Below are positions 1-7,643 of a stretch of 15,382 bases of DNA, one piece after another. The translations under genes were made by a program, and so were the position numbers. The notes under the pieces are model-generated. The model saw only the letters and a list, made by a program, of their open reading frames with translations, was not told where the DNA came from and searched no databases. The stretch is from an uncultured Collinsella sp. (lineage in GTDB: Bacteria; Actinomycetota; Coriobacteriia; Coriobacteriales; Coriobacteriaceae). The stretch lies in the NCBI GenBank assembly GCA_900541185.1, contig UQIQ01000051.1:1-15382 (forward strand), written 5' to 3'. The stretch's first letter is position 1, and the number at the start of each line of letters is the position of its first letter.

Positions 1-1
1 G

Positions 2-910
2 GTGTTGCTGCTCACGTTTTACATTCGTGAGGGCGAGGCTGGGCCGATTCATGCCGTGCGTTCGGGTGTGACGACGATTACCTCGCCGGTGCGCTTTGTG
101 GGCTCGGCTGTGGCGGCTCCCTTCAATGCGATCGGCAACGTGTTCTCTAACCTTACGGCGTCGCAGGACACGCTTGACGAGCTTAAGAAGCAAAACGAGG
201 AACTGACCTCTAAGGTTGCCGAGCTCTCCGAGGCTCAAAAGACCGCTGAGCGTCTGGAGGGATTGGTCGGCCTGCAGTCGACCTACAACCTCAAATCGAC
301 CGCAGCTCGTATTGTCGGTGCCTCCGGCGATGCCTGGACCTCGACCGTAACCATCGACAAGGGTTCCGCTGATGGGCTTTCCATCAACATGCCCGTAACG
401 AGCTCGGCAGGTGTTATCGGCCAGATCATCGAAGTCTCGGCCAAGACGTCTACCGTGCGCCTGATTGGCGACGAGAACTCGGGCGTGTCCGCCATGGTGC
501 AGGACACGCGCGCCCAGGGCATGCTGCAGGGTCAGGCTGACGGCACGCTGCGTCTCGAGTATGTGAGCGTCGACTCCGACGTTAAGGTTGGCGACATCAT
601 CGTGACCTCGGGCATTGGCGGCGTATTCCCCAAGGGCCTTCCGCTCGGCACCGTCTCGTCGGTTGAGAAATCGGCAAACGATGTGTACTACACCATTGTG
701 GTGCGCGCCCAGGCGACGGCCGAGAACAACGAGGAAGTGCTGGTCATCACCTCGCTGACCGACGAGCAGTCGGCCTCGGATGAGGACGTGAGCACGGCCA
801 ACAGCACGCCGCAGGGAACGTCGCGCGACGCTGCGGCCAAGACTAAGGACGAGAGCTCGGATGGCAGTTCCGACACGTCCGAGACGACCGATTCCGGCTC
901 GAGCGAATAG
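2..910 (+). CDS. mreC: Rod shape-determining protein MreC (5' partial)
   Basis: Bitopic membrane scaffold of the elongasome that links the MreB cytoskeleton to the PBP2/RodA wall-synthesis pair outside the membrane. The open frame runs into the window edge. Its first visible residues (VLLLTFYIRE) look like the end of the usual N-terminal membrane helix, so the GTG at 2 is most likely internal and the cytoplasmic stub lies upstream. Visible parts: a coiled coil at about residues 55-88 (heptad-like, Lys/Glu-rich), then the MreC beta-barrel core at about 91-252 with the family's glycine-rich turns (ASGDAWTSTVTIDKG, VTSGIGGVFPKGLPLG). The last 50 residues are a low-complexity Ser/Thr/Asp/Glu tail, which would be extracytoplasmic. 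mreD follows within 11 bases and mreB would be expected upstream. Family assignment is secure; the true start is outside the window. Confidence 0.95.
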   Translation: MLLLTFYIREGEAGPIHAVRSGVTTITSPVRFVGSAVAAPFNAIGNVFSNLTASQDTLDELKKQNEELTSKVAELSEAQKTAERLEGLVGLQSTYNLKSTAARIVGASGDAWTSTVTIDKGSADGLSINMPVTSSAGVIGQIIEVSAKTSTVRLIGDENSGVSAMVQDTRAQGMLQGQADGTLRLEYVSVDSDVKVGDIIVTSGIGGVFPKGLPLGTVSSVEKSANDVYYTIVVRAQATAENNEEVLVITSLTDEQSASDEDVSTANSTPQGTSRDAAAKTKDESSDGSSDTSETTDSGSSE

Positions 911-921
911 GGGGCATGTCC

Positions 922-1488
922 ATGGATCTACACGAGCAGGGGATGAGCTCCCGTACGTTTGTGATCGCCGCCATTGTGTGCTTGCTGCTGCAGGCAGGCC
1001 TGGCGCCGCAGATCTCCATTGCGGGCGGTCGCGTCAACTTCATGATTATCCTGGTGTGCCTGAGCGTGTTCTCGGGCGACCCGACCCGTGCCGTCGTGTG
1101 CGGTTTTTGCAGCGGCTTGTTCTATGACCTCTCCGCTGCCGTGCCGGTGGGCGTTATGTCGCTCCTGCTGACCGTGGGTTCTTTTGCCCTGGTGCACAGT
1201 GCCGTCGGACAGACGGGCGGTACCCCGAGTGCGCGCGGCGTCACTGTGGGCGCCTTCGCGCTCGTCATTAATGTGATCTACAGCATCATCTTGCTGTTTA
1301 TGGGTTTGGAGACGAGCTTTGTCGTGGCGATCTTCGGTCATTCGCTGCCGTCCTCGATCCTGACGGGTCTGGTTGCCATTCCGTTTTTGATGTCCGGCGT
1401 CGTGCCGCAGTCCGGCTATGGATTCTCCGCACGTGGCGGACGCCAGACGGGCATGCGCTTTAAGCCCAAGACCCGTAAGCTCAAATAG
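922..1488 (+). CDS. mreD: Rod shape-determining protein MreD
   Basis: Small polytopic membrane protein of the elongasome. About 188 residues with five to six hydrophobic segments (for example about residues 13-30, 37-52 and 72-92) and a basic C-terminal tail (FKPKTRKLK) that should be cytoplasmic. MreD is poorly conserved, so the name rests on size, topology and the position directly after mreC and before PBP2. Start choice: the G-rich Shine-Dalgarno run at 909-914 overlaps the mreC stop and lies 7 bases before the ATG at 922, but only 1 base before the in-frame ATG at 916. I prefer 922; 916 would add two residues. Tight spacing on both sides indicates co-transcription and probably translational coupling with mreC. 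Confidence 0.88.
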   Translation: MDLHEQGMSSRTFVIAAIVCLLLQAGLAPQISIAGGRVNFMIILVCLSVFSGDPTRAVVCGFCSGLFYDLSAAVPVGVMSLLLTVGSFALVHSAVGQTGGTPSARGVTVGAFALVINVIYSIILLFMGLETSFVVAIFGHSLPSSILTGLVAIPFLMSGVVPQSGYGFSARGGRQTGMRFKPKTRKLK

Positions 1489-1501
1489 GGGAGGCCCGTA
1501 G

Positions 1502-3571
1502 ATGTCTTCCCAGATGACGGTTATTATCGCCGGTATCGTGCTGGTTGTGGCCATCGTGGTCGCGCTGGTCATCATGCGTCGCGGCGATTCCCGTTTTACC
1601 TACGATACTCAGCATGGAACGGCCCCGCGCGCCACCGAGGGCGAGGGCAATACCGCGGCGACCGCCTTCAAGGGCCGCTTCTCCATCCTCACCACCGGCG
1701 TGGGCGCGATGTTTGCGGCGCTTGCCGTCAAGCTGTGGGGCATGCAGATGGTCTCGTCGGACTATTACGAGAAGCAGGCTAATAGCAATCAGACTCGCAC
1801 CGTTACCACACCCGCTGTGCGCGGCCGCATCCTCGACCGCAATGGCGTGGCGCTTGTCCAGAACCGTCCCTCACTTGCCGTCGTGGCCTACCGCGACCTT
1901 GCCGAGGATGAGGTTTTGGTTCGCCATCTTGCCAACGTGCTCGGTATGCCCTACGTGGCGGTTCTGCGCAATATCCAGGACAATTCCGAGGGCGCTCAGA
2001 GCCTGCATACCATCGCGACGGACGTTCGTCGCTCAACGGTTGCCTATATTCAGGAGCACGCCGGCGAGTTCCCGGGTGTCAAGATTGCCGAGCGCACCGA
2101 GCGTCAGTATCCCTACGGCGAGACGGCATGCCATATCTTGGGCTACACCGGCACCATTACCTCCGAGCAGCTTGAGGCCCAGAATAGGAAAACCTCTGGC
2201 GATGATGATGCTTCTGCTGGCCAGATTGCGTACCAGTCTGGCGATATCGTGGGCCAGGCGGGCGTTGAGAGCTACTACGAAAACTTGCTGCAGGGTATTC
2301 GTGGCGAGCAGACCGTCAAGGTCGATGCCTCGGGCAATGTGACCGGTCAGGCCGGCGCCGTGCCCGCGAAGGCCGGCTCCGACATTAAGCTCACGCTCGA
2401 CCTTAAGATCCAACAGGCCTGTGAGACGGCGCTGGCGAGCGCTATCGAGCTTGCCAAGACCACTGGCTACAGCAATGCCGGCAACGGGGCCGTGGTGTGT
2501 CTCGATCCCAACAATGGCGAGATCCTGGGCATGGCGAGCGAGCCCAAGTTCGATCCCTCCGTCTTTATCGGCGGCGTCTCAAACGACGTGTGGACCGAGC
2601 TCAATGATGACGAGGGTTCGCACCCGCTGCTCAACCGCGCCATTAGCGGACAGTACATGTCGGCCTCGACCATCAAGCCACTCTCGGCACTGGCCGGTCT
2701 TGAGTTTGGAACCTACACTTCAACACAGACAACCAACTGCACGGGCTATTGGACGGGATTGGGCAAGGCTTGGGGCAAGCGCTGCTGGCTTACGTCTGGT
2801 CACGGCACCATGACGCTGCAGTCGGGTATCGCTAACTCGTGCGATCCCGTCTTTTACGACATGGGCAAGGCTTTCTTTTATGACGAGCAACATCCCGAGG
2901 GCCTGCAGGAGGTCTTTCGTCGCTGGGGCCTAGGCAAGACCTGCGGTATCGATCTGCCGAGTGAGGGCGCGGGTCGTATTCCCGATGCCGAGTGGAAAGA
3001 GTCGTACTTCACCGATGCCTCTGCCGAGGACCGCAAGTGGAATGCTGGCGATATGACCAACATCGCCATCGGTCAGGGTGACATCCTGGTGACGCCTCTG
3101 CAGATGGCGTGCGCCTATATGGGTCTTGCCAACGGCGGCAAACAGTACGTGCCTCACGTGTTTTTGTCCGCCGTGTCGCGCGATGGCGACGGCGATGCCT
3201 ATAAGTACAACGGCAAGGGCAAGAAGAAGCGCCTGGAGGCCAAGATCAACAGCGATTCGGATCTGGCCCTTGTTCGCAACGGCATGCACGACGTGATTTA
3301 CACGGCATCGACGTCGCTGGCGGCGCACTTTGGCACCCTGACGCCGCAGGTATATGGCAAGTCGGGCACGGGCGAGAAAAGCGGCGAGGACGAATATGCG
3401 TGGTTCTGCGCCTATGCACCGGCCGATGATCCCAAGTATGTCATCGCTACCGTCCTGGAGCAGGGCGGCGGCGGCTCAGATACCGCGATGCATGTCGTGC
3501 GCGACGTGCTCGGCGTGATTTATGACGAGCCCGATACCTCTTCGGCCTCGGGCGATTCTTCGGTTCGATAG
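1502..3571 (+). CDS. mrdA: Penicillin-binding protein 2 (class B, peptidoglycan DD-transpeptidase)
   Basis: Cross-links peptidoglycan during cell elongation as the transpeptidase partner of RodA, anchored in the membrane with the catalytic domain outside. 689 residues, normal for the family. The N-terminal dimerisation domain carries VRGRILDRNG just after the membrane anchor (about residues 106-115). The transpeptidase motifs are all present: S389-T-I-K392 (acyl-serine S389), S446-C-D448 and K620-S-G-T623. The residues before the serine read MSA where many class B PBPs have PPG. C413 and C428 flank the usual loop before the GHG segment. Unusually there are two N-terminal hydrophobic stretches, about 5-25 and 61-82; the second is the canonical anchor. 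The start is set by a GGGGAGG-type site at 1488-1494, 7 bases upstream. It overlaps nothing and is followed by rodA after 9 bases. Confidence 0.96.
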   Translation: MSSQMTVIIAGIVLVVAIVVALVIMRRGDSRFTYDTQHGTAPRATEGEGNTAATAFKGRFSILTTGVGAMFAALAVKLWGMQMVSSDYYEKQANSNQTRTVTTPAVRGRILDRNGVALVQNRPSLAVVAYRDLAEDEVLVRHLANVLGMPYVAVLRNIQDNSEGAQSLHTIATDVRRSTVAYIQEHAGEFPGVKIAERTERQYPYGETACHILGYTGTITSEQLEAQNRKTSGDDDASAGQIAYQSGDIVGQAGVESYYENLLQGIRGEQTVKVDASGNVTGQAGAVPAKAGSDIKLTLDLKIQQACETALASAIELAKTTGYSNAGNGAVVCLDPNNGEILGMASEPKFDPSVFIGGVSNDVWTELNDDEGSHPLLNRAISGQYMSASTIKPLSALAGLEFGTYTSTQTTNCTGYWTGLGKAWGKRCWLTSGHGTMTLQSGIANSCDPVFYDMGKAFFYDEQHPEGLQEVFRRWGLGKTCGIDLPSEGAGRIPDAEWKESYFTDASAEDRKWNAGDMTNIAIGQGDILVTPLQMACAYMGLANGGKQYVPHVFLSAVSRDGDGDAYKYNGKGKKKRLEAKINSDSDLALVRNGMHDVIYTASTSLAAHFGTLTPQVYGKSGTGEKSGEDEYAWFCAYAPADDPKYVIATVLEQGGGGSDTAMHVVRDVLGVIYDEPDTSSASGDSSVR

Positions 3572-3580
3572 GAGGTTGCG

Positions 3581-4807
3581 ATGGATTTTTCTCCGGCGGA
3601 GCTGTTCCGCTCAACCAAGACCGGCTCTCGCAGCAGCCTGGACCGCGTCAACAAGCAGCTTTCGGCCTCGCGCGGCACGTTCCGTCAGAAGGTGCACATC
3701 GGCGTGCTCGTGGCAACTGTGGCCCTCGTCGTCTACGGTGCCATCATCATTTGGTCGGCTTCCCAGTTTAAGGCCGATGCCTCGTTCTCGCGTCACCTGC
3801 TGGGAATCGGCATCGGTGCGGTGCTGGCGGTGCTCGTCTGGCGTACCGACCTGCGCGGTATTTCCAATTTCTCGACGGCGTTGCTCGTCATCGACCTGAT
3901 CGTGATCTTCTCGCCCAAGATTCCGGGTCTGTCCTATACGGGCGGTCTGGGCATGACGGGCTGGATCAAGATTCCCGGTATCGGTTTGACGTTTCAGCCT
4001 GTTGAGCTTGCCAAGCTCATCACCATCTTCTTTATCGCTACGCTTGGCTCGCAGTACAACGGGCGTATCGATACCGTTCGCGACTACGTCAAGCTCTGCG
4101 GCATGCTGTCCATCCCGTTTTTGGCCGTCGTCGCGATGGGCGACCTGGGCTCAGGCCTGGTCGTGCTGGTTTCGGGCGCTATCGTTATCTGCATGAGCGG
4201 TGCGCGCCGCGAATGGGTGCTATCGACCCTGGCCCTGCTCGTGGGCCTGGTGGCGCTCGTCCTAGCGCTCGATTCGGTTTTCGATTCGCTGCTCGGCCAC
4301 GATGTGCTCATTAAGCAGTACCAGATGAACCGTCTGACGGTCTTTATCGATCCCGATAATGCCGATTCGGACGATGCCTACAACCTGCAGCAGTCGCTTA
4401 TCGCCGTTGGCTCGGGCGGCTTCTTTGGCAAGGGGCTGGGCCATGCGACGCAATCTGCCGGTGGCTTTCTGCCCGAGTTCCATACCGACTTCGTCTTCGC
4501 CTTCCTGTCCGAGACGTTCGGCTTCTGCGGCTCCTTTTTGCTCCTGTGCCTCTACGTGCTGCTGATCTTTTCGACGATTCGCGTCGCATTAAAGTGTGAA
4601 TCGCTTTTTTTGCGTCTTTCGTGCGTGGGCATCGTTGGCATGTGGGCGTTCCAGACCTTCGAGAACATCGGCATGTGCATCGGCATGATGCCGATTACCG
4701 GTATTCCGTTGCCGTTCATTAGCTTTGGTTCGTCGTCGATGATGATTCAGTTGCTGACGGTGGGTATCGTACAATCCATATGGCGGCATCGTTCGGGCGC
4801 CGTGTAA
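3581..4807 (+). CDS. rodA: SEDS peptidoglycan glycosyltransferase RodA (FtsW/RodA/SpoVE family)
   Basis: Polymerises lipid II into glycan strands for elongation, working with the PBP2 encoded just upstream. 408 residues with about ten membrane segments after a 36-residue polar N-terminal tail. Family landmarks in order: FQPVELAKL, GDLGSGLV, the NRLTVFIDP segment, QQSLIAVGSGGFFGKGLG, then H301-T-D303-F in the large extracellular loop, and the C-terminal MPITGIPLPFISFGSSS block. D303 of the HTDF motif matches the acidic residue reported as essential in SEDS glycosyltransferases. The start ATG has an ideal AGGAGG at 3570-3575 that overlaps the mrdA stop codon, which suggests coupled translation of the SEDS/bPBP pair. 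FtsW is the main alternative, but the mre/mrdA context favours RodA. Confidence 0.94.
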   Translation: MDFSPAELFRSTKTGSRSSLDRVNKQLSASRGTFRQKVHIGVLVATVALVVYGAIIIWSASQFKADASFSRHLLGIGIGAVLAVLVWRTDLRGISNFSTALLVIDLIVIFSPKIPGLSYTGGLGMTGWIKIPGIGLTFQPVELAKLITIFFIATLGSQYNGRIDTVRDYVKLCGMLSIPFLAVVAMGDLGSGLVVLVSGAIVICMSGARREWVLSTLALLVGLVALVLALDSVFDSLLGHDVLIKQYQMNRLTVFIDPDNADSDDAYNLQQSLIAVGSGGFFGKGLGHATQSAGGFLPEFHTDFVFAFLSETFGFCGSFLLLCLYVLLIFSTIRVALKCESLFLRLSCVGIVGMWAFQTFENIGMCIGMMPITGIPLPFISFGSSSMMIQLLTVGIVQSIWRHRSGAV

Positions 4808-4825
4808 CCGCTGGAGGGGTTTGCT

Positions 4826-5755
4826 GTGAAAATTCCCGTAGATAAGCTGACCCGCGCTTTTAAGATGGGCGCGTCCGTTAAGAAAGATTCCGATACGCCG
4901 GTGCGCGTCTCGGTCTACCTGGATTCGTCCGCCTCGCGCTTTTTGGTCGAGACAGTGCGTGACGCCTTTGTGCCGCAGACGACCTCGGGCATTGTGCGCG
5001 TCGAGCGCCTGGGGGAGGAGCGAATCGCTCCCAAGACCGATACCGATGTGGTGCTGGTGCTCTCGTGCGGATCCGACCGCCTGGAGAGTGCCGTTCAGGA
5101 GCTCGTGATTGCCGGTGCGCCCGTGTGCGTGCTCGCCGAGTCCGCCGTCGAGGTGCCGTTTATCGAGGAGTCCACGCCCATGCTCGGCGTGGTGGCTGCG
5201 ACCGATAAGACGTATCTGCTCGAGACACTCGCTCGCTGGATTCTCGATCGCACCGACAAGGAAACGGCCTTTGCTGCGAACTTTGCCTTTATGCGCATTG
5301 CGGCGGCCAATCGCATCATCACCTCGTGCGCGCTCACCAATATGGCGACCGGGGCTTTGGTGTTTTTGCCGGGTGCCGACTATCCCGTTATGGCGCTGGC
5401 GCAGGTGGGCATGCTCTTTGAGCTCGCTGCCGTCTTTGGACGCGGCATTAAGCCCGAGCGCGGCTACGAGGTCGCGGGCGTGCTTGCCGGCGGTCTTGTG
5501 ATCCGCGCGGTCACCCGCGCACTGGTCAAGCAGACGCCGCATATCGGGTTTGCCGTCAAGGCGCTCACTGCTGCCGCGGGCACCTATGGCATGGGCCGTG
5601 CCCTCGTTTCGCTCTACGAGCGCGATGTCGACTACGGCCGTGCCAACGAGGTGGTCACTGCCACGTTCTCCCGCCTTCGCGATCTGGTGACCACGGTCGC
5701 GGGCGCTACCCGTCCCATGGCGTCCTATCAGGATGCATCCGATCTCGCTGCTTAG
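4826..5755 (+). CDS. DUF697 (YcjF-like) domain protein with a degenerate GTPase-like N-terminal domain
   Basis: Function unknown. The C-terminal half (about residues 147-266) has the hallmarks of DUF697: an ANRIITSCALTNMATGA helix, LPGADYPVMALAQVGMLFEL, a GVLAGGLVIRA helix and AAGTYGMGRALVSLYE. DUF697 usually follows a small GTPase domain. Here residues 25-142 look like the shell of one: a beta strand plus YLDSSASRFLVETVRDAF where a P-loop and helix would be, DVVLVLSCGS where the G3-G4 strand would be, and GAPVCVLAES where NKxD is expected. No GKS/T, DxxG or NKxD motif survives, so nucleotide binding is doubtful. The GTG start is supported by GGAGGGG at 4813-4819, 6 bases upstream. It sits 18 bases after rodA and its end abuts the radical SAM gene, so it is probably in the same operon. 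A peripheral membrane role is possible; that part is inference. Confidence 0.75.
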   Translation: MKIPVDKLTRAFKMGASVKKDSDTPVRVSVYLDSSASRFLVETVRDAFVPQTTSGIVRVERLGEERIAPKTDTDVVLVLSCGSDRLESAVQELVIAGAPVCVLAESAVEVPFIEESTPMLGVVAATDKTYLLETLARWILDRTDKETAFAANFAFMRIAAANRIITSCALTNMATGALVFLPGADYPVMALAQVGMLFELAAVFGRGIKPERGYEVAGVLAGGLVIRAVTRALVKQTPHIGFAVKALTAAAGTYGMGRALVSLYERDVDYGRANEVVTATFSRLRDLVTTVAGATRPMASYQDASDLAA

Positions 5756-5765
5756 GGGTTTTCCG

Positions 5766-7643
5766 TTGCGCGTTGCATACCAAGACTGTTTTCACTTAAT
5801 TGAGCCGTTGCTCGCCAAGGTCGAGAAACCGAGCCGCTATATCGATCACGAGTGGGGCACGCTTTCCAAGGCCGATGCCGACTACCGTTGCTGCCTGATC
5901 TATCCGGATGTTTACGAGGTCGGTCTGCCCAACCAGGGCATCGCCATCCTCTACAACATCCTTAACCAGGCCGAGGGCATCTCCTGTGAGCGCGGCTATG
6001 TGCCGTGGCCCGATATGGGTGACGCCATGCGCGAGGCGGGCATTCCGCTGCTGTCGCTCGAGGGTGCGGCACCGGTCGCTTCGTTTGATATCGTCGGCCT
6101 GCACGTGCCGCACGAGATGGCGGTGACGAACTTTCTCGAGGCGCTTGACCTTGCCGGCATCCCGCTGTTAGCGGCCGACCGAGGCGAAGACGACCCCATC
6201 ATCATTGCCGGCGGCCCCTCGGTGTACAACCCCGAGCCGTATGCGGCTTTCTTTGACGTTATCCTCATTGGCGAGGGCGAAGAATCGTTGCTCGAGACCT
6301 GCCAGCTGCATCGCCGCCTGCGTGACGAAGGAGTCCCGCGCGCGCAGATCGTTGAGGAGCTTGCAGCCATTGCCGGCAACTACGTGCCGTCGCTCTATGA
6401 GGTCCGTCACGACGAGCCCTGCTCACCGCATGGCTACACCGTGCCGCGCGAGGGCAAGGATGCGCCGACCGTGGTCCACAAGCGCGTCGTCGAGGACTTC
6501 GGTGCCACCAATCCGTTGTCGCAGTCGTGCGTGCCCTATGCGCAGCTGGTCCACGACCGCCTGTCTATCGAGATCCTGCGCGGCTGCGCCCGCGGCTGTC
6601 GTTTTTGCCAGGCCGGCATGACGTATCGCCCGGTACGCGAGCGCTCGGCCGACCAGATCGTCTCGTCGGTGATCCAGGGTCTGGAAAAGACCGGCTATGA
6701 TGAGGTATCGCTCACCTCACTCTCCACGACCGACCACTCCTGCATTCGCGACGTGCTTGGCAGGCTCAATCGCCGCCTAGAGGACACGGGCATTCGCGTG
6801 TCCATTCCATCGCAGCGTCTGGATTCGTTTGGCGTCGATATGGCCGAGTCGGTCGCCGGCGAAAAGAAGGGCGGCCTGACGTTTGCCCCCGAGGCCGGCA
6901 GCCAGCGCATGCGCGACATCATCAACAAGAACGTGACCGAGGAGGACTTGGACCGTGCGGCCAAGGCTGCCTTCGAGGCCGGCTGGAACCGCATGAAGCT
7001 CTATTTTATGATGGGCCTTCCCGGCGAGCGCGACGAGGACATCGTGGCTATCGCCAACCTGGCCGACCACGTGCTGGAGCTCGGCCGTTCCGTGGTGCCC
7101 AAGGCGCGTCGCGGCTCGATCTCGGTGTCCATCTCGGTTTCGGTCTTTATCCCCAAGGCTGCCACGCCGTTCCAGTGGTGCCCGCAGCTCGACTATGACG
7201 ACGTCAAGCGTCGCCAGAAGCTGCTTGTCACGAGTGTTCGCAACCGTGCCGTCCGCGTTCATTACCACGATGCCGAGACCTCGCTCATCGAGGCAGCGCT
7301 GTCCCGTGCCGGTCGCGATATGACGCCCGTCATCATCGATGCCTGGCGCGCGGGCTCTCGCTTTGACGCCTGGGTGGAGCATTTCTCGCTCGACAACTGG
7401 AAGGAGGCCGCGGCCAAAAACGGCATCGACCTTAACGAGCTCGTGCACCTGCCCTACGAGTTGGACTGGCGCCTGCCGTGGGAGCACGTGAGCCCCGGCT
7501 GCACGCGCGGCTTCCTCGAGCGCGAGTACCGTCGCTCGCTCGAGGGCGTCACGACGCCCGATTGCACCCGCACGTCGTGCACCGGCTGCGGAATCTGCCC
7601 CACGCTCCACGCCAAGAACGTATTGATGGGTGATCGCGCATGA
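5766..7643 (+). CDS. Radical SAM protein, TIGR03960 family (B12-binding-like N-terminal domain)
   Basis: Predicted iron-sulfur enzyme that cleaves S-adenosylmethionine; the substrate is not established. The first 200 or so residues resemble a cobalamin-binding Rossmann domain (DVYEVGLPNQG, DIVGLHVPHEM, IIIAGGPSVYNPEP, FDVILIGEGEESL). The radical SAM core carries C274-x3-C278-x2-C281 (GCARGCRFC), followed by LTSLSTTDHSC and the FAPEAGSQRMR segment. The C-terminus has four further cysteines, C600-x4-C605-x2-C608-x2-C611, which could hold a second cluster. The TTG start at 5766 has AGGGG at 5754-5758, 7 bases upstream; an in-frame ATG at 5733 inside the preceding gene lacks a ribosome-binding site. 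The next gene overlaps it by four bases (ATGA). In many bacteria these two genes are adjacent or fused and lie near rng and rplU, suggesting an RNA or ribosome-related role (inference). Confidence 0.9.
   Translation: MRVAYQDCFHLIEPLLAKVEKPSRYIDHEWGTLSKADADYRCCLIYPDVYEVGLPNQGIAILYNILNQAEGISCERGYVPWPDMGDAMREAGIPLLSLEGAAPVASFDIVGLHVPHEMAVTNFLEALDLAGIPLLAADRGEDDPIIIAGGPSVYNPEPYAAFFDVILIGEGEESLLETCQLHRRLRDEGVPRAQIVEELAAIAGNYVPSLYEVRHDEPCSPHGYTVPREGKDAPTVVHKRVVEDFGATNPLSQSCVPYAQLVHDRLSIEILRGCARGCRFCQAGMTYRPVRERSADQIVSSVIQGLEKTGYDEVSLTSLSTTDHSCIRDVLGRLNRRLEDTGIRVSIPSQRLDSFGVDMAESVAGEKKGGLTFAPEAGSQRMRDIINKNVTEEDLDRAAKAAFEAGWNRMKLYFMMGLPGERDEDIVAIANLADHVLELGRSVVPKARRGSISVSISVSVFIPKAATPFQWCPQLDYDDVKRRQKLLVTSVRNRAVRVHYHDAETSLIEAALSRAGRDMTPVIIDAWRAGSRFDAWVEHFSLDNWKEAAAKNGIDLNELVHLPYELDWRLPWEHVSPGCTRGFLEREYRRSLEGVTTPDCTRTSCTGCGICPTLHAKNVLMGDRA

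Noticed and set aside
1545..2342. 265-codon plus-strand frame inside mrdA
   Set aside because: Arg/Ser/Pro-rich out-of-frame shadow of a conserved PBP2 coding sequence; no frameshift in mrdA.
4589..5542. 317-codon open frame on the minus strand
   Set aside because: It covers the end of rodA and most of the DUF697 gene, both well supported on the plus strand. The His/Arg-rich product is typical of an antisense shadow.
6777..7610. 277-codon open frame on the minus strand
   Set aside because: Antisense to the radical SAM core and C-terminus; no independent start signal or family.
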